The position numbers and the translations under genes were made by a program. Below, in pieces: positions 18,903-27,352 of a stretch of 64,000 bases of DNA; positions within the stretch are counted from its first letter, which is position 1; the number at the start of each line of letters is the position of its first letter. Under the pieces are notes generated by a model. It was not told the DNA's origin. It worked only from the letters and a program-made list of their open reading frames with translations, and searched no databases. Origin of the DNA: Occallatibacter riparius (GTDB lineage: Bacteria > Acidobacteriota > Terriglobia > Terriglobales > Acidobacteriaceae); assembly GCF_025264625.1 (NCBI RefSeq), contig NZ_CP093313.1:930001-994000 (forward strand), given 5' to 3'.

Positions 18903-20750
18903 CTAGGCCAGCTCCACCTCGATCTGTTTGCTTGCCGCGTCGAGCTTCGTGATTTTGAAGCTGCGCACCTGCCCCGCCTCGAGCGGCTGCGGCTTCGCAT
19001 CGGGTGCTGGAGCAGCTCCCTTCCAGCGTGCTGACAACATCGACGACAGCGATGAGAGATCGGCCTTGCCCTGCGCCGCACTCGCGGACGTCGCTCCGGC
19101 GGCCGGAGCCGCGGGCGCCGTCGCACGGCACGACGCAATAATGCCTTCGCCCAGTTCAACCGTCGCCGGCGCAACCGCCACGACGCGGCCTGACACCTTA
19201 TCGCCCACCTTGTGCTCAGCGATGTACTCGTCGATCGATGTCGGAATAAGCTGTTTCATGCTTAGCTTGATCTGCCGCTTGCCCGTGTCGATGGCCAGCA
19301 CCTGCGCCTGCACCGTCTGTCCTACGCGCAACGCGTCTGAAGGATGATTCAGCCGTCGGTCAGCAACGATCTCGCTGATGTGGACCATGCCTTCGACGCC
19401 TTCGGCTATCTGCACAAACGCGCCGAACGCCATCAGCTTCGTTACCGGGCCCTGCACCTGTGAACCCACGGGGAACTTGGCCGCCACTTCGGTCCAGGGA
19501 TCGGTGAGCGTCTGTTTCAGGCCTAGCGAAATCCGCTTCTCTTCCGGCTTGATGTTGAGGATGACCGCATCCACGCGCTCCCCCGGCTTGAGGATGTCGG
19601 ATGCGATGCGCACCTTCTTGCCCCACGACATCTCCGAAACGTGAATGAGGCCTTCGACTCCCGGCTCGATCTCCACGAATGCGCCGAAATCCTGCACGCG
19701 CGTCACCGTGCCGCTCACGCGCTGCCCGGCCTGGTAGCGCTGTGGCACCGTCTCCCAGGGCTCCTGCTGCAACTGCTTCAGGCCGAGCGAAAGCTTCTTC
19801 GTGTTCGGATCGATTTTGAGAATCTTCACGTCCAGCTTGTCGCCAACGCTCAACACGTCTTCGGGCTTGGAGATGCGGGTCCACGCGATGTCGGAAACAT
19901 GCAGCAAGCCATCAATGCCGCCGAGGTCGATGAATGCGCCATAGGGCATCAGCGTCCGCACCGTGCCCGAAACAACGTCGCCCTCCTTCAGCGTGCCGAA
20001 TCGCTCGCCCGCGGCTGCGAGCGCCTGCTCTTCAAGCACCACACGGCGATCCACCACAACGTCTTCGTCGGCCACATCGAGCTTGGTGATGCGGCATGTG
20101 ATCTGCTGCCCAACAAGGGTTTCAAGTTCCGCGGCATCGCGCGTGCCGCTGCGGCTGGCGGGCATAAAGGCGCGCACACCGACGTCCACGCGCGCTCCCC
20201 CCTTCACCACTTCCGTCACGGTTCCCGACACGGCGAGTTTCTGGTCGAAGGCGGCCTGCAGCGCGGACCAGTCTTTGGGCTGCGCCACCTTGAAGCGCGA
20301 AAGTTGGTAATAGCCCTCTTCGTTGCGGCCGGTGATCGAAACCGGGAACATGTCCCCGCGCTGAACGCCGTCCGCGTTCTTCTCAAATGCCGCCCGCGGC
20401 AGCACGCCCTCGATCTTGTATCCGATATCGAGAAACACCTGCTCCGGCGTAATCGACACCACAGTTCCCTGCAGCGTCGGCCCAGCCTCGCTCTTCCGCT
20501 TGTGCGACTTCTCGTAGTCCGCCAGCAGGGCGCCAAAATCTTCCATCGGCTCATCAGCTGGTGCGGCTTCGCCTGCCAGCACGGGTGTATTCACAACTTC
20601 ATAGGATGGCGCGGTCGCGAGGGCCTCGCCCGTCGTGGGCTCTGCCGCGGGTTCGCTTAGAGACTCAGCGGCGGGCTCCGTGATGGGCGCGGAGGTGGAC
20701 TCGGGGGCTTCGGTTTCCGGATTTGTATTCTCGGTCATGGCTACGCCCAT
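18903..20750 (-). CDS. rpsA: 30S ribosomal protein S1
   Basis: Repeated S1 RNA-binding domains are clear: GTVVSITPEQVFLDIGYKIEG, GTVTEVVKGGARVDV, GTVRTLMPYGAFIDLGGIDGLLHVSD, GTVTRVQDFGAFVEIEPGVEGLIHVSE and GPVTKLMAFGAFVQIAEGVEGMVHIS, plus a sixth, degenerate copy (GRVVAVAPATVELGEGI) interrupted by an Ala/Pro-rich insert around residues 545-595. S1 unfolds mRNA leaders at the ribosome. The N terminus carries an extra Glu/Pro/Thr-rich stretch of about 70 residues. The start may be ATG 20750 or ATG 20738. It lies 50 bases downstream of the phosphatase gene and may be co-transcribed. Confidence 0.95.
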   Translation of the reverse strand: MGVAMTENTNPETEAPESTSAPITEPAAESLSEPAAEPTTGEALATAPSYEVVNTPVLAGEAAPADEPMEDFGALLADYEKSHKRKSEAGPTLQGTVVSITPEQVFLDIGYKIEGVLPRAAFEKNADGVQRGDMFPVSITGRNEEGYYQLSRFKVAQPKDWSALQAAFDQKLAVSGTVTEVVKGGARVDVGVRAFMPASRSGTRDAAELETLVGQQITCRITKLDVADEDVVVDRRVVLEEQALAAAGERFGTLKEGDVVSGTVRTLMPYGAFIDLGGIDGLLHVSDIAWTRISKPEDVLSVGDKLDVKILKIDPNTKKLSLGLKQLQQEPWETVPQRYQAGQRVSGTVTRVQDFGAFVEIEPGVEGLIHVSEMSWGKKVRIASDILKPGERVDAVILNIKPEEKRISLGLKQTLTDPWTEVAAKFPVGSQVQGPVTKLMAFGAFVQIAEGVEGMVHISEIVADRRLNHPSDALRVGQTVQAQVLAIDTGKRQIKLSMKQLIPTSIDEYIAEHKVGDKVSGRVVAVAPATVELGEGIIASCRATAPAAPAAGATSASAAQGKADLSSLSSMLSARWKGAAPAPDAKPQPLEAGQVRSFKITKLDAASKQIEVELA

Positions 20751-20800
20751 ATTCTTTCACGACGCAGTCAAAGTCCGCATTTGCCCCGGTTCTGGCTCGT

Positions 20801-21985
20801 TCAGGCCACAACGCGCGCGGCCGCCGTGCATTGCAGGGACACCACCGTAATGTCGTCGGCCTGACCATGATGCTGCGCTGCTCCGGCCAGATCTGCTGCT
20901 GTGATTCCGTCGCGCAGCAGCTTCTCCACGCGCGAAAACCCCAAAAGCTCCGCCGCCTCGTTCTGCGCCTCCACCACGCCGTCTGTCAGAAGAAACAGGT
21001 TTTCCCCTCTGCGCAGCGAGATGTGAACCTGCTCGTACGAAGCTGTTGCGTTGACTCCGAGCGGCAGTGAGCCTGCCATCGCAATCTCCACGCCATTTCT
21101 ATACGGTGGAAGATGTCCCGCATTGGCCACCGTTAGTTGACCCTCGGCGTCGAGCCGGACCACCAGGCACGTCACAAACCCGCCCTGAGCCCGCCCCCAA
21201 ACTCGGCGATTCAGTTCCGCCAGAATGGCGGCGGGATCCTCAGTGAAGCTGGTGATGGTGTTCAGCGCACCCACTACCATCGACACAATCATGGCCGCGC
21301 TAAGCCCCTTGCCGCTCACGTCTCCCACAATCACAAGCGAGCTTCCGCTCCGCAGCGGAATCACCTGGAAGAAATCGCCGCCCACCTGCGCTGCCGGCCT
21401 GTAGACGCACTCCAGTTCGTATCCGGGTGTGGGCGGCAGCTCCTCCGGAACCATCGCCCGTTGAATCTCTCGCGCGGCGGCCATCTCGCTGTCGAGCGCG
21501 GCTTTTTCGCCCCGCAGACGCGCGTGCCTCCTGCCTTCGCTGATCGATACCGTCAGAAAGCCGATGTACCCCAGGATCACGCACACGACTACGCCGTTGC
21601 CATCGAGCGCCAGCCGTGCATGCAGCCGTTGCGTTTCTGCTGGACCGTACTGCGTAGGCTGCCGCGAATCGGGCATTTGCTTGTTCAGCAGGGCCATGAT
21701 CAAAAACTGCGCCGCGAACAGCGGAAGCACTGCCATCCAGAATTTTTGGCGAAGCGCAATCCCGCCCGTTGCGTAGCCCACTGCGAACAGTCCGGAGAGC
21801 AACACCGACAACCAGAACCGCCCCAGCGGCTGCCGCCCCATGTTCATCACATCCGTGACAAACCCCAGGCTCGCGAACACAAAGAACACAGCCAGCAGAA
21901 AGATGACGATGTTCCTCGGCGGCACATTCTTCCACGGGCTGTGGTTGGGCAGGCGCAATGTCCTCACGCTCCTGATCGCAGGCAC
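20801..21985 (-). CDS. Membrane-anchored SpoIIE/PP2C-type serine phosphatase
   Basis: The N-terminal half has four or so membrane helices (about residues 25-160), then a short coiled linker (EGRRHARLRGEKAALDSEMAAAREIQRAMVP) and an RsbU/SpoIIE phosphatase domain with metal-site blocks GGDFFQV, IVGDVSGKGLSAAM, LTDGVVEAQN and ADDITVVSL. Such enzymes dephosphorylate anti-anti-sigma proteins in partner-switching stress pathways; no partner gene is adjacent. The start is uncertain: GTG 21985 overlaps its AAGGA site, and TTG 21958 after AGGAG is an alternative. rpsA follows on the same strand. Confidence 0.88.
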   Translation of the reverse strand: MPAIRSVRTLRLPNHSPWKNVPPRNIVIFLLAVFFVFASLGFVTDVMNMGRQPLGRFWLSVLLSGLFAVGYATGGIALRQKFWMAVLPLFAAQFLIMALLNKQMPDSRQPTQYGPAETQRLHARLALDGNGVVVCVILGYIGFLTVSISEGRRHARLRGEKAALDSEMAAAREIQRAMVPEELPPTPGYELECVYRPAAQVGGDFFQVIPLRSGSSLVIVGDVSGKGLSAAMIVSMVVGALNTITSFTEDPAAILAELNRRVWGRAQGGFVTCLVVRLDAEGQLTVANAGHLPPYRNGVEIAMAGSLPLGVNATASYEQVHISLRRGENLFLLTDGVVEAQNEAAELLGFSRVEKLLRDGITAADLAGAAQHHGQADDITVVSLQCTAAARVVA

Positions 21986-22020
21986 TCCTTTTCAGCATGC
22001 CACGGGCTTGCGCCGGGCTC

Positions 22021-23781
22021 CTACTGCTTTTCCGGAAACTCCGTCACCCGCGGCACTGTCCGATGCGCGCCCGGCACAGCCGCTTCTCCCGTATCGTTGA
22101 TGACGTGCGTGATCTCGCCCTTGTCATCCAGCGCAATCGTGATCATGTGGTGGAAGCGCACTCCCGGCTTGACCGGCACCTCGATCGCCCGCGTCAGCTT
22201 CACGTCGGGCTTCCGGAAGACCGAGTACATGCCCAGCCCCCATGCCTCATGCGATGTCACACGATCGGCCACTTTGTACGACGCCCATCCATTCACGCCC
22301 GGTCCGGACGTGAAGGCAGGCTGCGTGGGCGGATCATAGGGGATTTCAGACTGATAGAAATACGTCCGTCCCGAGTTGCCATTCCACAGCACCTGGTACT
22401 GCTGATGGTGCTCCACAAACAGCCCATACGCCGTGACGCGATCGCCATTGACTACGAGCCCATTCGTGCTCAGATTCTGGTCCCAGCCCACGCCCTTGCC
22501 GTGATCCGCGCGCCATATCCAAGTGTGATCGATGATGGTGTCGTTCGCGTTGACGCGCAGATCTACATCGGCCTTGCCCACACCAGCTCCGCCAACGCGG
22601 AAGAACACATCATGCAGCGAGATGGGATTCTTCGCGTGGCTGGCTTTACTGCCCGCTGTGCCAACCTCCATCAACACCGGCGACTTCGCCTCGCCCGCAT
22701 CGATCAGCACGCTTGCAACGATCACGCCATCTGCATCGCCAACCGTCATCGCTGCCGTGCCCTTCACCGGCCTCAGCGTCGCAAACCCCAGCCCCAGCAC
22801 AACGGTGTTCGCCTTCGTCACCCGCAGCGGCTCGGTGAGATCGTAAATGCCCGGCGTCAGGAAGAGATGCTTCCCCTTCGTGAGTTCGGCATTGATAGCC
22901 GCTGCCGAATCACTCGGTTTCGCGATATAGAACTTGCTCAGCGGAATATCTCGTCCTGGCGTGCTTCCGCTGTGCCAGGTGATGCCGGTCGAATCCTTGC
23001 GCAACTCCGGCACACGCACGTTCCAGTTGCCCTTCCCATCTGTCCACAAGAAGGGCTTCTCCCGCACCAAAGGCGCGGTCGCTACCTTCGTATAGGGCGG
23101 CTGCGGCCACTCGCCCTGCGGCGGATTGTTCACGCCGACAAACACCATGTTCCAATTGGAGCCTGTCCAGCTCTTCCACTCCGTGTTGCGCGAGATCCAC
23201 TGCTGCTGCGACCCCGAATCCACGTTGCCGTCAATCAGCGAATCCGAAATCCATCCGCCGCTCGCCCAACCGCGCTTCTGGTGCAGCACCACGTTGCCAC
23301 GCACATGCATGCGGCGGAAGAACACCGCCTGCGACACCGCCCACTGCATTGTTCCGTCGACCGTCGGCGTGACGGAGAACCCCTCCACGCCCCGCCAGAA
23401 CGTGCACGTCGCATTGTTGCGCGGCAGGCTGGCATCGGCGTGCACATTGCCTGTCACATGCACGGCATCGGGCGTCGCCCCCAGGCCAACGATCTGCGTA
23501 TAGAAGCCCACAGGAATGTCGAGGTGGTAGTCACCCGGCAGCAGCAGAATCGCGTTGCGCTGCGTGCCGAACTCGCTGTGCTCCTGCGCGGCGTAGATGG
23601 CGTCGATCTTCTGCTGCATCTCCGCTGCCGGCATCTGCGGCGAGAAGATCTGCACGTTGGGTCCCCACGCAAGCGCTTCCGTTGTCATTGTGAATTGCGC
23701 GAATGCCGGGGCAACCGACCACAACGCGACCGCTGCGAACAGAAAGAGGACTCCATAATGCCTGGCGAGTTTCGATCTCAT
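22021..23781 (-). CDS. Secreted beta-helix protein, coagulation factor 5/8-type annotated family
   Basis: The start at ATG 23781 gives a signal peptide (MRSKLARHYGVLFLFAAVALW..APAFAQ) and has GAAGGG upstream; an upstream ATG at 23886 would bury it. The mature 560 residues show a right-handed beta-helix pattern (repeated short strands: NAILLLPGDYHLDIPVGFYTQIVGLG, then HLFLTPGIYDLTEPLRVTKANTVVLGLG) as in pectate-lyase-like proteins. Similar proteins are often labelled adenylyl cyclase or coagulation factor 5/8 type without evidence. It is probably exported and may act on or bind plant or microbial polysaccharide. The gene is transcribed alone, divergent from the Tat oxidoreductase gene. Confidence 0.75.
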   Translation of the reverse strand: MRSKLARHYGVLFLFAAVALWSVAPAFAQFTMTTEALAWGPNVQIFSPQMPAAEMQQKIDAIYAAQEHSEFGTQRNAILLLPGDYHLDIPVGFYTQIVGLGATPDAVHVTGNVHADASLPRNNATCTFWRGVEGFSVTPTVDGTMQWAVSQAVFFRRMHVRGNVVLHQKRGWASGGWISDSLIDGNVDSGSQQQWISRNTEWKSWTGSNWNMVFVGVNNPPQGEWPQPPYTKVATAPLVREKPFLWTDGKGNWNVRVPELRKDSTGITWHSGSTPGRDIPLSKFYIAKPSDSAAAINAELTKGKHLFLTPGIYDLTEPLRVTKANTVVLGLGFATLRPVKGTAAMTVGDADGVIVASVLIDAGEAKSPVLMEVGTAGSKASHAKNPISLHDVFFRVGGAGVGKADVDLRVNANDTIIDHTWIWRADHGKGVGWDQNLSTNGLVVNGDRVTAYGLFVEHHQQYQVLWNGNSGRTYFYQSEIPYDPPTQPAFTSGPGVNGWASYKVADRVTSHEAWGLGMYSVFRKPDVKLTRAIEVPVKPGVRFHHMITIALDDKGEITHVINDTGEAAVPGAHRTVPRVTEFPEKQ

Positions 23782-23956
23782 GATGTATGACCCTTCGTAG
23801 ACTGCGTTCACGAACCTGCAAAGCGGCGCTGGCTTGTGAGCGTACTCGAAGCTTACGCTCCGCATTCGCTTTCCGCGCATTCGCAAACGCTAGCTCAAAC
23901 GCTTTACATCATAGGACCACACGGTTGAGAATGGCAGCGCAAACGAAAGGCACATC

Positions 23957-25303
23957 ATGAAGGGCCCATTCTCTCGCAGAGATTTTGTACGTATCGGCGC
24001 AGGCGTCATGGCTGCAGGAGCGGTCGCGCCTTCGGCATTTGCTGACAAACCCAAAACCCTCGCGGCCGATATGCCGGACACCTCCGGCCGCAAGATCCGC
24101 TTCGTCTCCATCGGAACCGGCATTCGCGGCTGCGACCTGCTGCGCGCTGCCGCCAAAGTGCCGAACGGCGAATGCGTCGGAACAGCCGACCTCTACACAA
24201 TGCACCAGAAGGCCGGCGTTGAAGCCTACGGCAAGGACATTCCGACTGTCCGTGACTACCGCTCGCTCCTCGACCTTAAAGACGTCGACGCGGTGATCGT
24301 TGCGACTGCCGACTTCCAGCACCGCCGCGTCGTCCTTGATTGTGTGGAAGCGGGCAAGGACGTCTACTGCGAAAAGCCGATGAGCCATAACGTCGCCGAT
24401 GGTCACGCCATGGTCGACGCCATCCAGAAGCACAAGCGCATCTTTCAAGCGGGCAGCCAGCGTGTCTCTAACCCGATCTTCAAGAAAGCTGCGGAAATTG
24501 TGAAGGAAGGCCGCTTGGGCCAGATCAACCTGATCGAGGGCTACACCGACCGCAATTCCGACTCGGGCGCCTGGGTCTACCCTATCGCGCCTGACGCAAG
24601 CCCCGAAACCATTGATTGGAAGACCTGGCTCCGCGACGCGCCCGACCGCCCCTTCGACGAGGCCCGCTTCTTCCGTTGGCGCTGCTTCGCCGATTACGGC
24701 GAGGGCCTTGCCGGCGATCTCTATGTGCATCTGCTCTCGGGCATCCAATGCGCCACCGGCATCAACGCTGCTCCCAATCGCGCCTTCTCCATGGGCAGCC
24801 TCACGCACTTCAAGGATGGCCGCGACTTCCCCGATTTGATTGCCACGCTCTACGACTACAACGGCGTGACCGTGAACCTGCACTGCAATCAGAACAACGA
24901 CGCTCCCGGAGAAATGACCGCCCTCTACGGCAAGGAGGGCTCTCTCATCATCAAGGGCAACACCCTCACCTTCACGCCTCAAGACACGCATCCCCAGCCC
25001 GAGTGGTACTCGCTCAACGGCTGGACAGCGGACCTGAAGAAGAAGTACTACGACGAGTGGTGGGCCGCGCATCCGCAGAAATACGACGCTCCGCTCACCG
25101 AGACCTACACGATTCCGCAAGGCTTCGACGACTCGGTCGCCCACATCGCTAACTTCTTCCGCGCTGTGGAAACGCGCGAGCACGTCCTTGAAGACGAGAT
25201 CTTCGGCAACAACACTGCCATTGCCTGCCATATGGCGAATCACTCTTACTTCAACCACGCGGCTGCCGTTTGGGATCCGGCGTCGAAAACCATCAAGAGC
25301 TAA
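23957..25303 (+). CDS. Tat-exported Gfo/Idh/MocA-family oxidoreductase
   Basis: The N terminus carries a twin-arginine signal (SRRDFVRIGAGVMAAGAVAPSAFA). The mature protein has a Rossmann half with IGTGIRGCDLLRAA, VIVATADFQHR and the family motif CEKPMSHN near residue 150, and a long C-terminal alpha/beta domain. Members use tightly held NAD(P) to oxidise or reduce sugars; the Tat signal means the cofactor is loaded before export to the periplasm. GAAAGG precedes the ATG. A Tat-exported sugar-phosphate-isomerase-like gene follows 137 bases downstream, suggesting a joint periplasmic sugar pathway. Substrate unknown. Confidence 0.9.
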   Translation: MKGPFSRRDFVRIGAGVMAAGAVAPSAFADKPKTLAADMPDTSGRKIRFVSIGTGIRGCDLLRAAAKVPNGECVGTADLYTMHQKAGVEAYGKDIPTVRDYRSLLDLKDVDAVIVATADFQHRRVVLDCVEAGKDVYCEKPMSHNVADGHAMVDAIQKHKRIFQAGSQRVSNPIFKKAAEIVKEGRLGQINLIEGYTDRNSDSGAWVYPIAPDASPETIDWKTWLRDAPDRPFDEARFFRWRCFADYGEGLAGDLYVHLLSGIQCATGINAAPNRAFSMGSLTHFKDGRDFPDLIATLYDYNGVTVNLHCNQNNDAPGEMTALYGKEGSLIIKGNTLTFTPQDTHPQPEWYSLNGWTADLKKKYYDEWWAAHPQKYDAPLTETYTIPQGFDDSVAHIANFFRAVETREHVLEDEIFGNNTAIACHMANHSYFNHAAAVWDPASKTIKS

Positions 25304-25304
25304 C

Positions 25305-25412
25305 GCATTTCCTGAGTTGATGCGTCCGAACCCGATGCAATCAAGTCGACGCGACCTCAAGAAGCGGCGACCCTGCACACAGAGGGCGAGGGCACAATAA
25401 CTCAGGAAATGC
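25305..25412. repeat. 14-bp perfect inverted repeat bounding a 108-bp intergenic segment
   Basis: GCATTTCCTGAGTT at 25305-25318 and its exact reverse complement AACTCAGGAAATGC at 25399-25412 enclose 80 bases. The left arm begins two bases after the oxidoreductase stop codon. It could fold as a long-looped hairpin in the transcript, or be a small palindromic element (REP or MITE-like); no other copy was noticed in the window. Confidence 0.6.
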
Positions 25413-25440
25413 CGTAATCAGGGCCAGAGAGGTTACATCT

Positions 25441-26304
25441 ATGCACGCATCGTCTCGTCGCACTTTTCTCAAATCCGCCACCGCCGCAGCAGCAGCGGCC
25501 TGCATCGCGCCGCGCCTTAGCGCCAAAACACTCGACAAACCCCTCGGCCTCCAGCTTTACTCGGTCCGCGAAATGCTGCCCAAGGACTTCGACGGCACCC
25601 TCAAAAAGCTTGCAGCCATCGGCTACAAAGAATGCGAAGCCGCCGGCTACTTCGGCAAAACACCCGCGCAGTGGAAGGCGTCCATGGACGCCGCCGGCCT
25701 GAAATGCGTTTCCACTCATCACAACCTCGCTGACCTCAAGTCGAAGCTCAGCGAACTCATCGACTACGGCAAAGCCATTGGCCTCGAATACATGGTTTGC
25801 TCCTGGGCCGGCCTCCATCGCGACCCCAGCAAGAAGGGCGGCGAACTCAACCTGGATGACTGGCGCTGGGTCGCCGACCAGTTCAACGAGATCGGTGCGA
25901 AAGTCAAAGCCGCCGGCATGACGTTCGGCTATCACAACCACACCGTCGAGTTCGGCACTGAGAATGGCGTGGTGTTCTATGACGAACTGCTCAAGCGCAC
26001 CGACCCCGCTTCCGTCGTTTTTGAGATGGATTGCGGATGGGTGGTCGGCGGCGGGCACAATCCCGTCGAGTACCTGAAGCAATCGCCCGAACGCTTCCCT
26101 CTCTTCCACGTCAAGGACCTGGTGAAAGAAGCCAACGGCAAGTACAAGAATGTGATTATGGGCAAAGGCAGCATCGACTACCGGCCCATCTTCCAGGCTG
26201 CCACGGGGCTGAAGCACTGCTTCGTTGAGCAGGAGGAGTACACCTACGACCCCATCGAGGACCTCAAGCAGGACGGCGAGTTCCTGAAGAAACTCGAGTA
26301 CTGA
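25441..26304 (+). CDS. Tat-exported sugar phosphate isomerase/epimerase-like protein
   Basis: A 287-residue xylose-isomerase-like TIM barrel (AP endonuclease 2 superfamily) with a Tat signal (SSRRTFLKSATAAAAAACIA). Metal-site residues typical of the family are visible: ECEAAGYFG, THHNLAD, FGYHNHTVEF, EMDCGWVVGGG, FHVKDL and CFVEQEEY. Relatives act as ketose epimerases or isomerases, or on 3-keto sugars. Together with the preceding Tat oxidoreductase it suggests periplasmic oxidation and rearrangement of a sugar, which is inference. GAGAGG lies eight bases before the ATG. Confidence 0.9.
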   Translation: MHASSRRTFLKSATAAAAAACIAPRLSAKTLDKPLGLQLYSVREMLPKDFDGTLKKLAAIGYKECEAAGYFGKTPAQWKASMDAAGLKCVSTHHNLADLKSKLSELIDYGKAIGLEYMVCSWAGLHRDPSKKGGELNLDDWRWVADQFNEIGAKVKAAGMTFGYHNHTVEFGTENGVVFYDELLKRTDPASVVFEMDCGWVVGGGHNPVEYLKQSPERFPLFHVKDLVKEANGKYKNVIMGKGSIDYRPIFQAATGLKHCFVEQEEYTYDPIEDLKQDGEFLKKLEY

Positions 26305-26888
26305 TGCCGGAGGGACCGACCCTCTGCCGGTTTCACAACGAACTTCGAGTGCCCCCCATCCTTTGCGCGCCTTTTGCTAAAAGGATGGGGAAGCACGAAC
26401 CCCTCCCGGCCCTGACATGAAGGGTGACAATTCAAAGCCGGGAGTCGTGATCGCCATCACAGACCCGTTCGCAGCAACGCGTTAATGTTCTTCAGACGGG
26501 TCTAGTGTCCTCTGCGCGCCATTTTTGAACAGAAATCGCCCGGTGTTTACTAGAAAATTAGCTACCCCTCCCCCTGTTTTTACTTCTCCTCTTCTTCGCT
26601 TTTCGAGGGTGATTTTACGTATAACCTATTGTTTCAAAAGAATTTATTGCAATACAAAAATCTGTATACTGCTTAGCTAAATCTCCTTTAAAAGTTGTCT
26701 CATTATAACCAGATAGTAACAATCGAAATCGCCAGAACTACCCGCGCCGACTCTCCAAAACGAAGTTCATCACATCTCAGCCGCAAGCTAGTTCGGCAGC
26801 TCCGACTCGCCGCTCGTAGAGCGGCGCCATCCCGCGTCTGAACCCGCCCGGCGCAGCACGTCGGCTCCCCATCCGATACGCTGGAAGC
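26305..26888. other. 584-base gap with hairpin, pyrimidine tract and AT-rich segment
   Basis: No gene is visible. An eleven-pair inverted repeat CCCCATCCTTT/AAAGGATGGGG (26354-26364 and 26380-26390) may end the upstream transcript, but lacks a T-run. Bases 26565-26605 are almost all pyrimidines. From about 26610 to 26740 the sequence is strikingly AT-rich compared with its surroundings, with several -10-like boxes such as GTATAAC and TATACT; it may hold the promoter of the small gene at 26889 or an unrecognised RNA. Confidence 0.6.
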
Positions 26889-27167
26889 ATGAGCGTCTTC
26901 GACGATAAGCGGACAGAGCTGGAACAGCACGAGTTCATGATGGGTCTGGAGCGCGGCCGCCTGGCGGTCGCGCTCGACCTCCTCACCGACTCCCTGATCA
27001 TGGTCGGCCAGCACGGCGTCTACTGCACTTCGGCCCGCAACCCCTCCAAGCCCGCTCTCGACCTGCAGGCGGTGATCAGCGGCATGCAAGACGCCAAGGC
27101 TCTCATTCAGTCTGTGATGGAAGAGCTCCGCCAGAAGCGCGAAGCCGACCGCGATGCGGCTAAGTAG
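26889..27167 (+). CDS. Small helical protein of unknown function
   Basis: This 92-residue product has no signal or membrane segment and is predicted by eye to be mostly helical, with charged, heptad-like ends (FDDKRTELEQHEFMMGLERGRLAVALDLLTDSL and LIQSVMEELRQKREADRDAAK). Codon use looks like that of neighbouring genes, which supports a real gene. I recognise no domain. It stands alone between an AT-rich gap and tRNA-Arg on the opposite strand. Confidence 0.6.
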   Translation: MSVFDDKRTELEQHEFMMGLERGRLAVALDLLTDSLIMVGQHGVYCTSARNPSKPALDLQAVISGMQDAKALIQSVMEELRQKREADRDAAK

Positions 27168-27194
27168 TAGATGTGAAGGGAAATAAAGCAGGAC

Positions 27195-27271
27195 TGGTGC
27201 GCCCGGAGAGATTCGAACTCCCGACCTAATGCTCCGGAGGCATTCGCTCTATCCAGCTGAGCTACGGGCGC
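27195..27271 (-). tRNA. tRNA-Arg (anticodon CCG)
   Basis: The reverse strand folds as a full cloverleaf: acceptor GCGCCCG/CGGGCGC, D arm GCTC..GAGC, anticodon stem AATGC/GCATT with loop CTCCGGA (anticodon CCG, reads CGG), T arm GGGAG-TTCGAAT-CTCTC, discriminator A and an encoded CCA tail. Confidence 0.97.
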
Positions 27272-27352
27272 ACTTCATCAAGAATACAGCAAAACCGAAC
27301 ACCGGCGGGAAACCGGCTCTGAATCAGCTATTTCCCGCCGTGGATCTGCGGC

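Noticed and set aside
19641..20660. 339-codon plus frame inside rpsA
   Set aside because: Overlaps clear S1 repeats on the other strand and is compositionally odd.
21997..23790. 597-codon forward open frame opposite the beta-helix gene
   Set aside because: It is the reverse-strand shadow of a gene with signal peptide and recognisable repeats; the product is Arg/His-rich and matches no fold. High GC makes such shadows common.
23909..25378. 489-codon minus frame opposite the Gfo/Idh/MocA gene
   Set aside because: The plus frame has the Tat signal and EKP motif; the minus frame has no ribosome site or domain.
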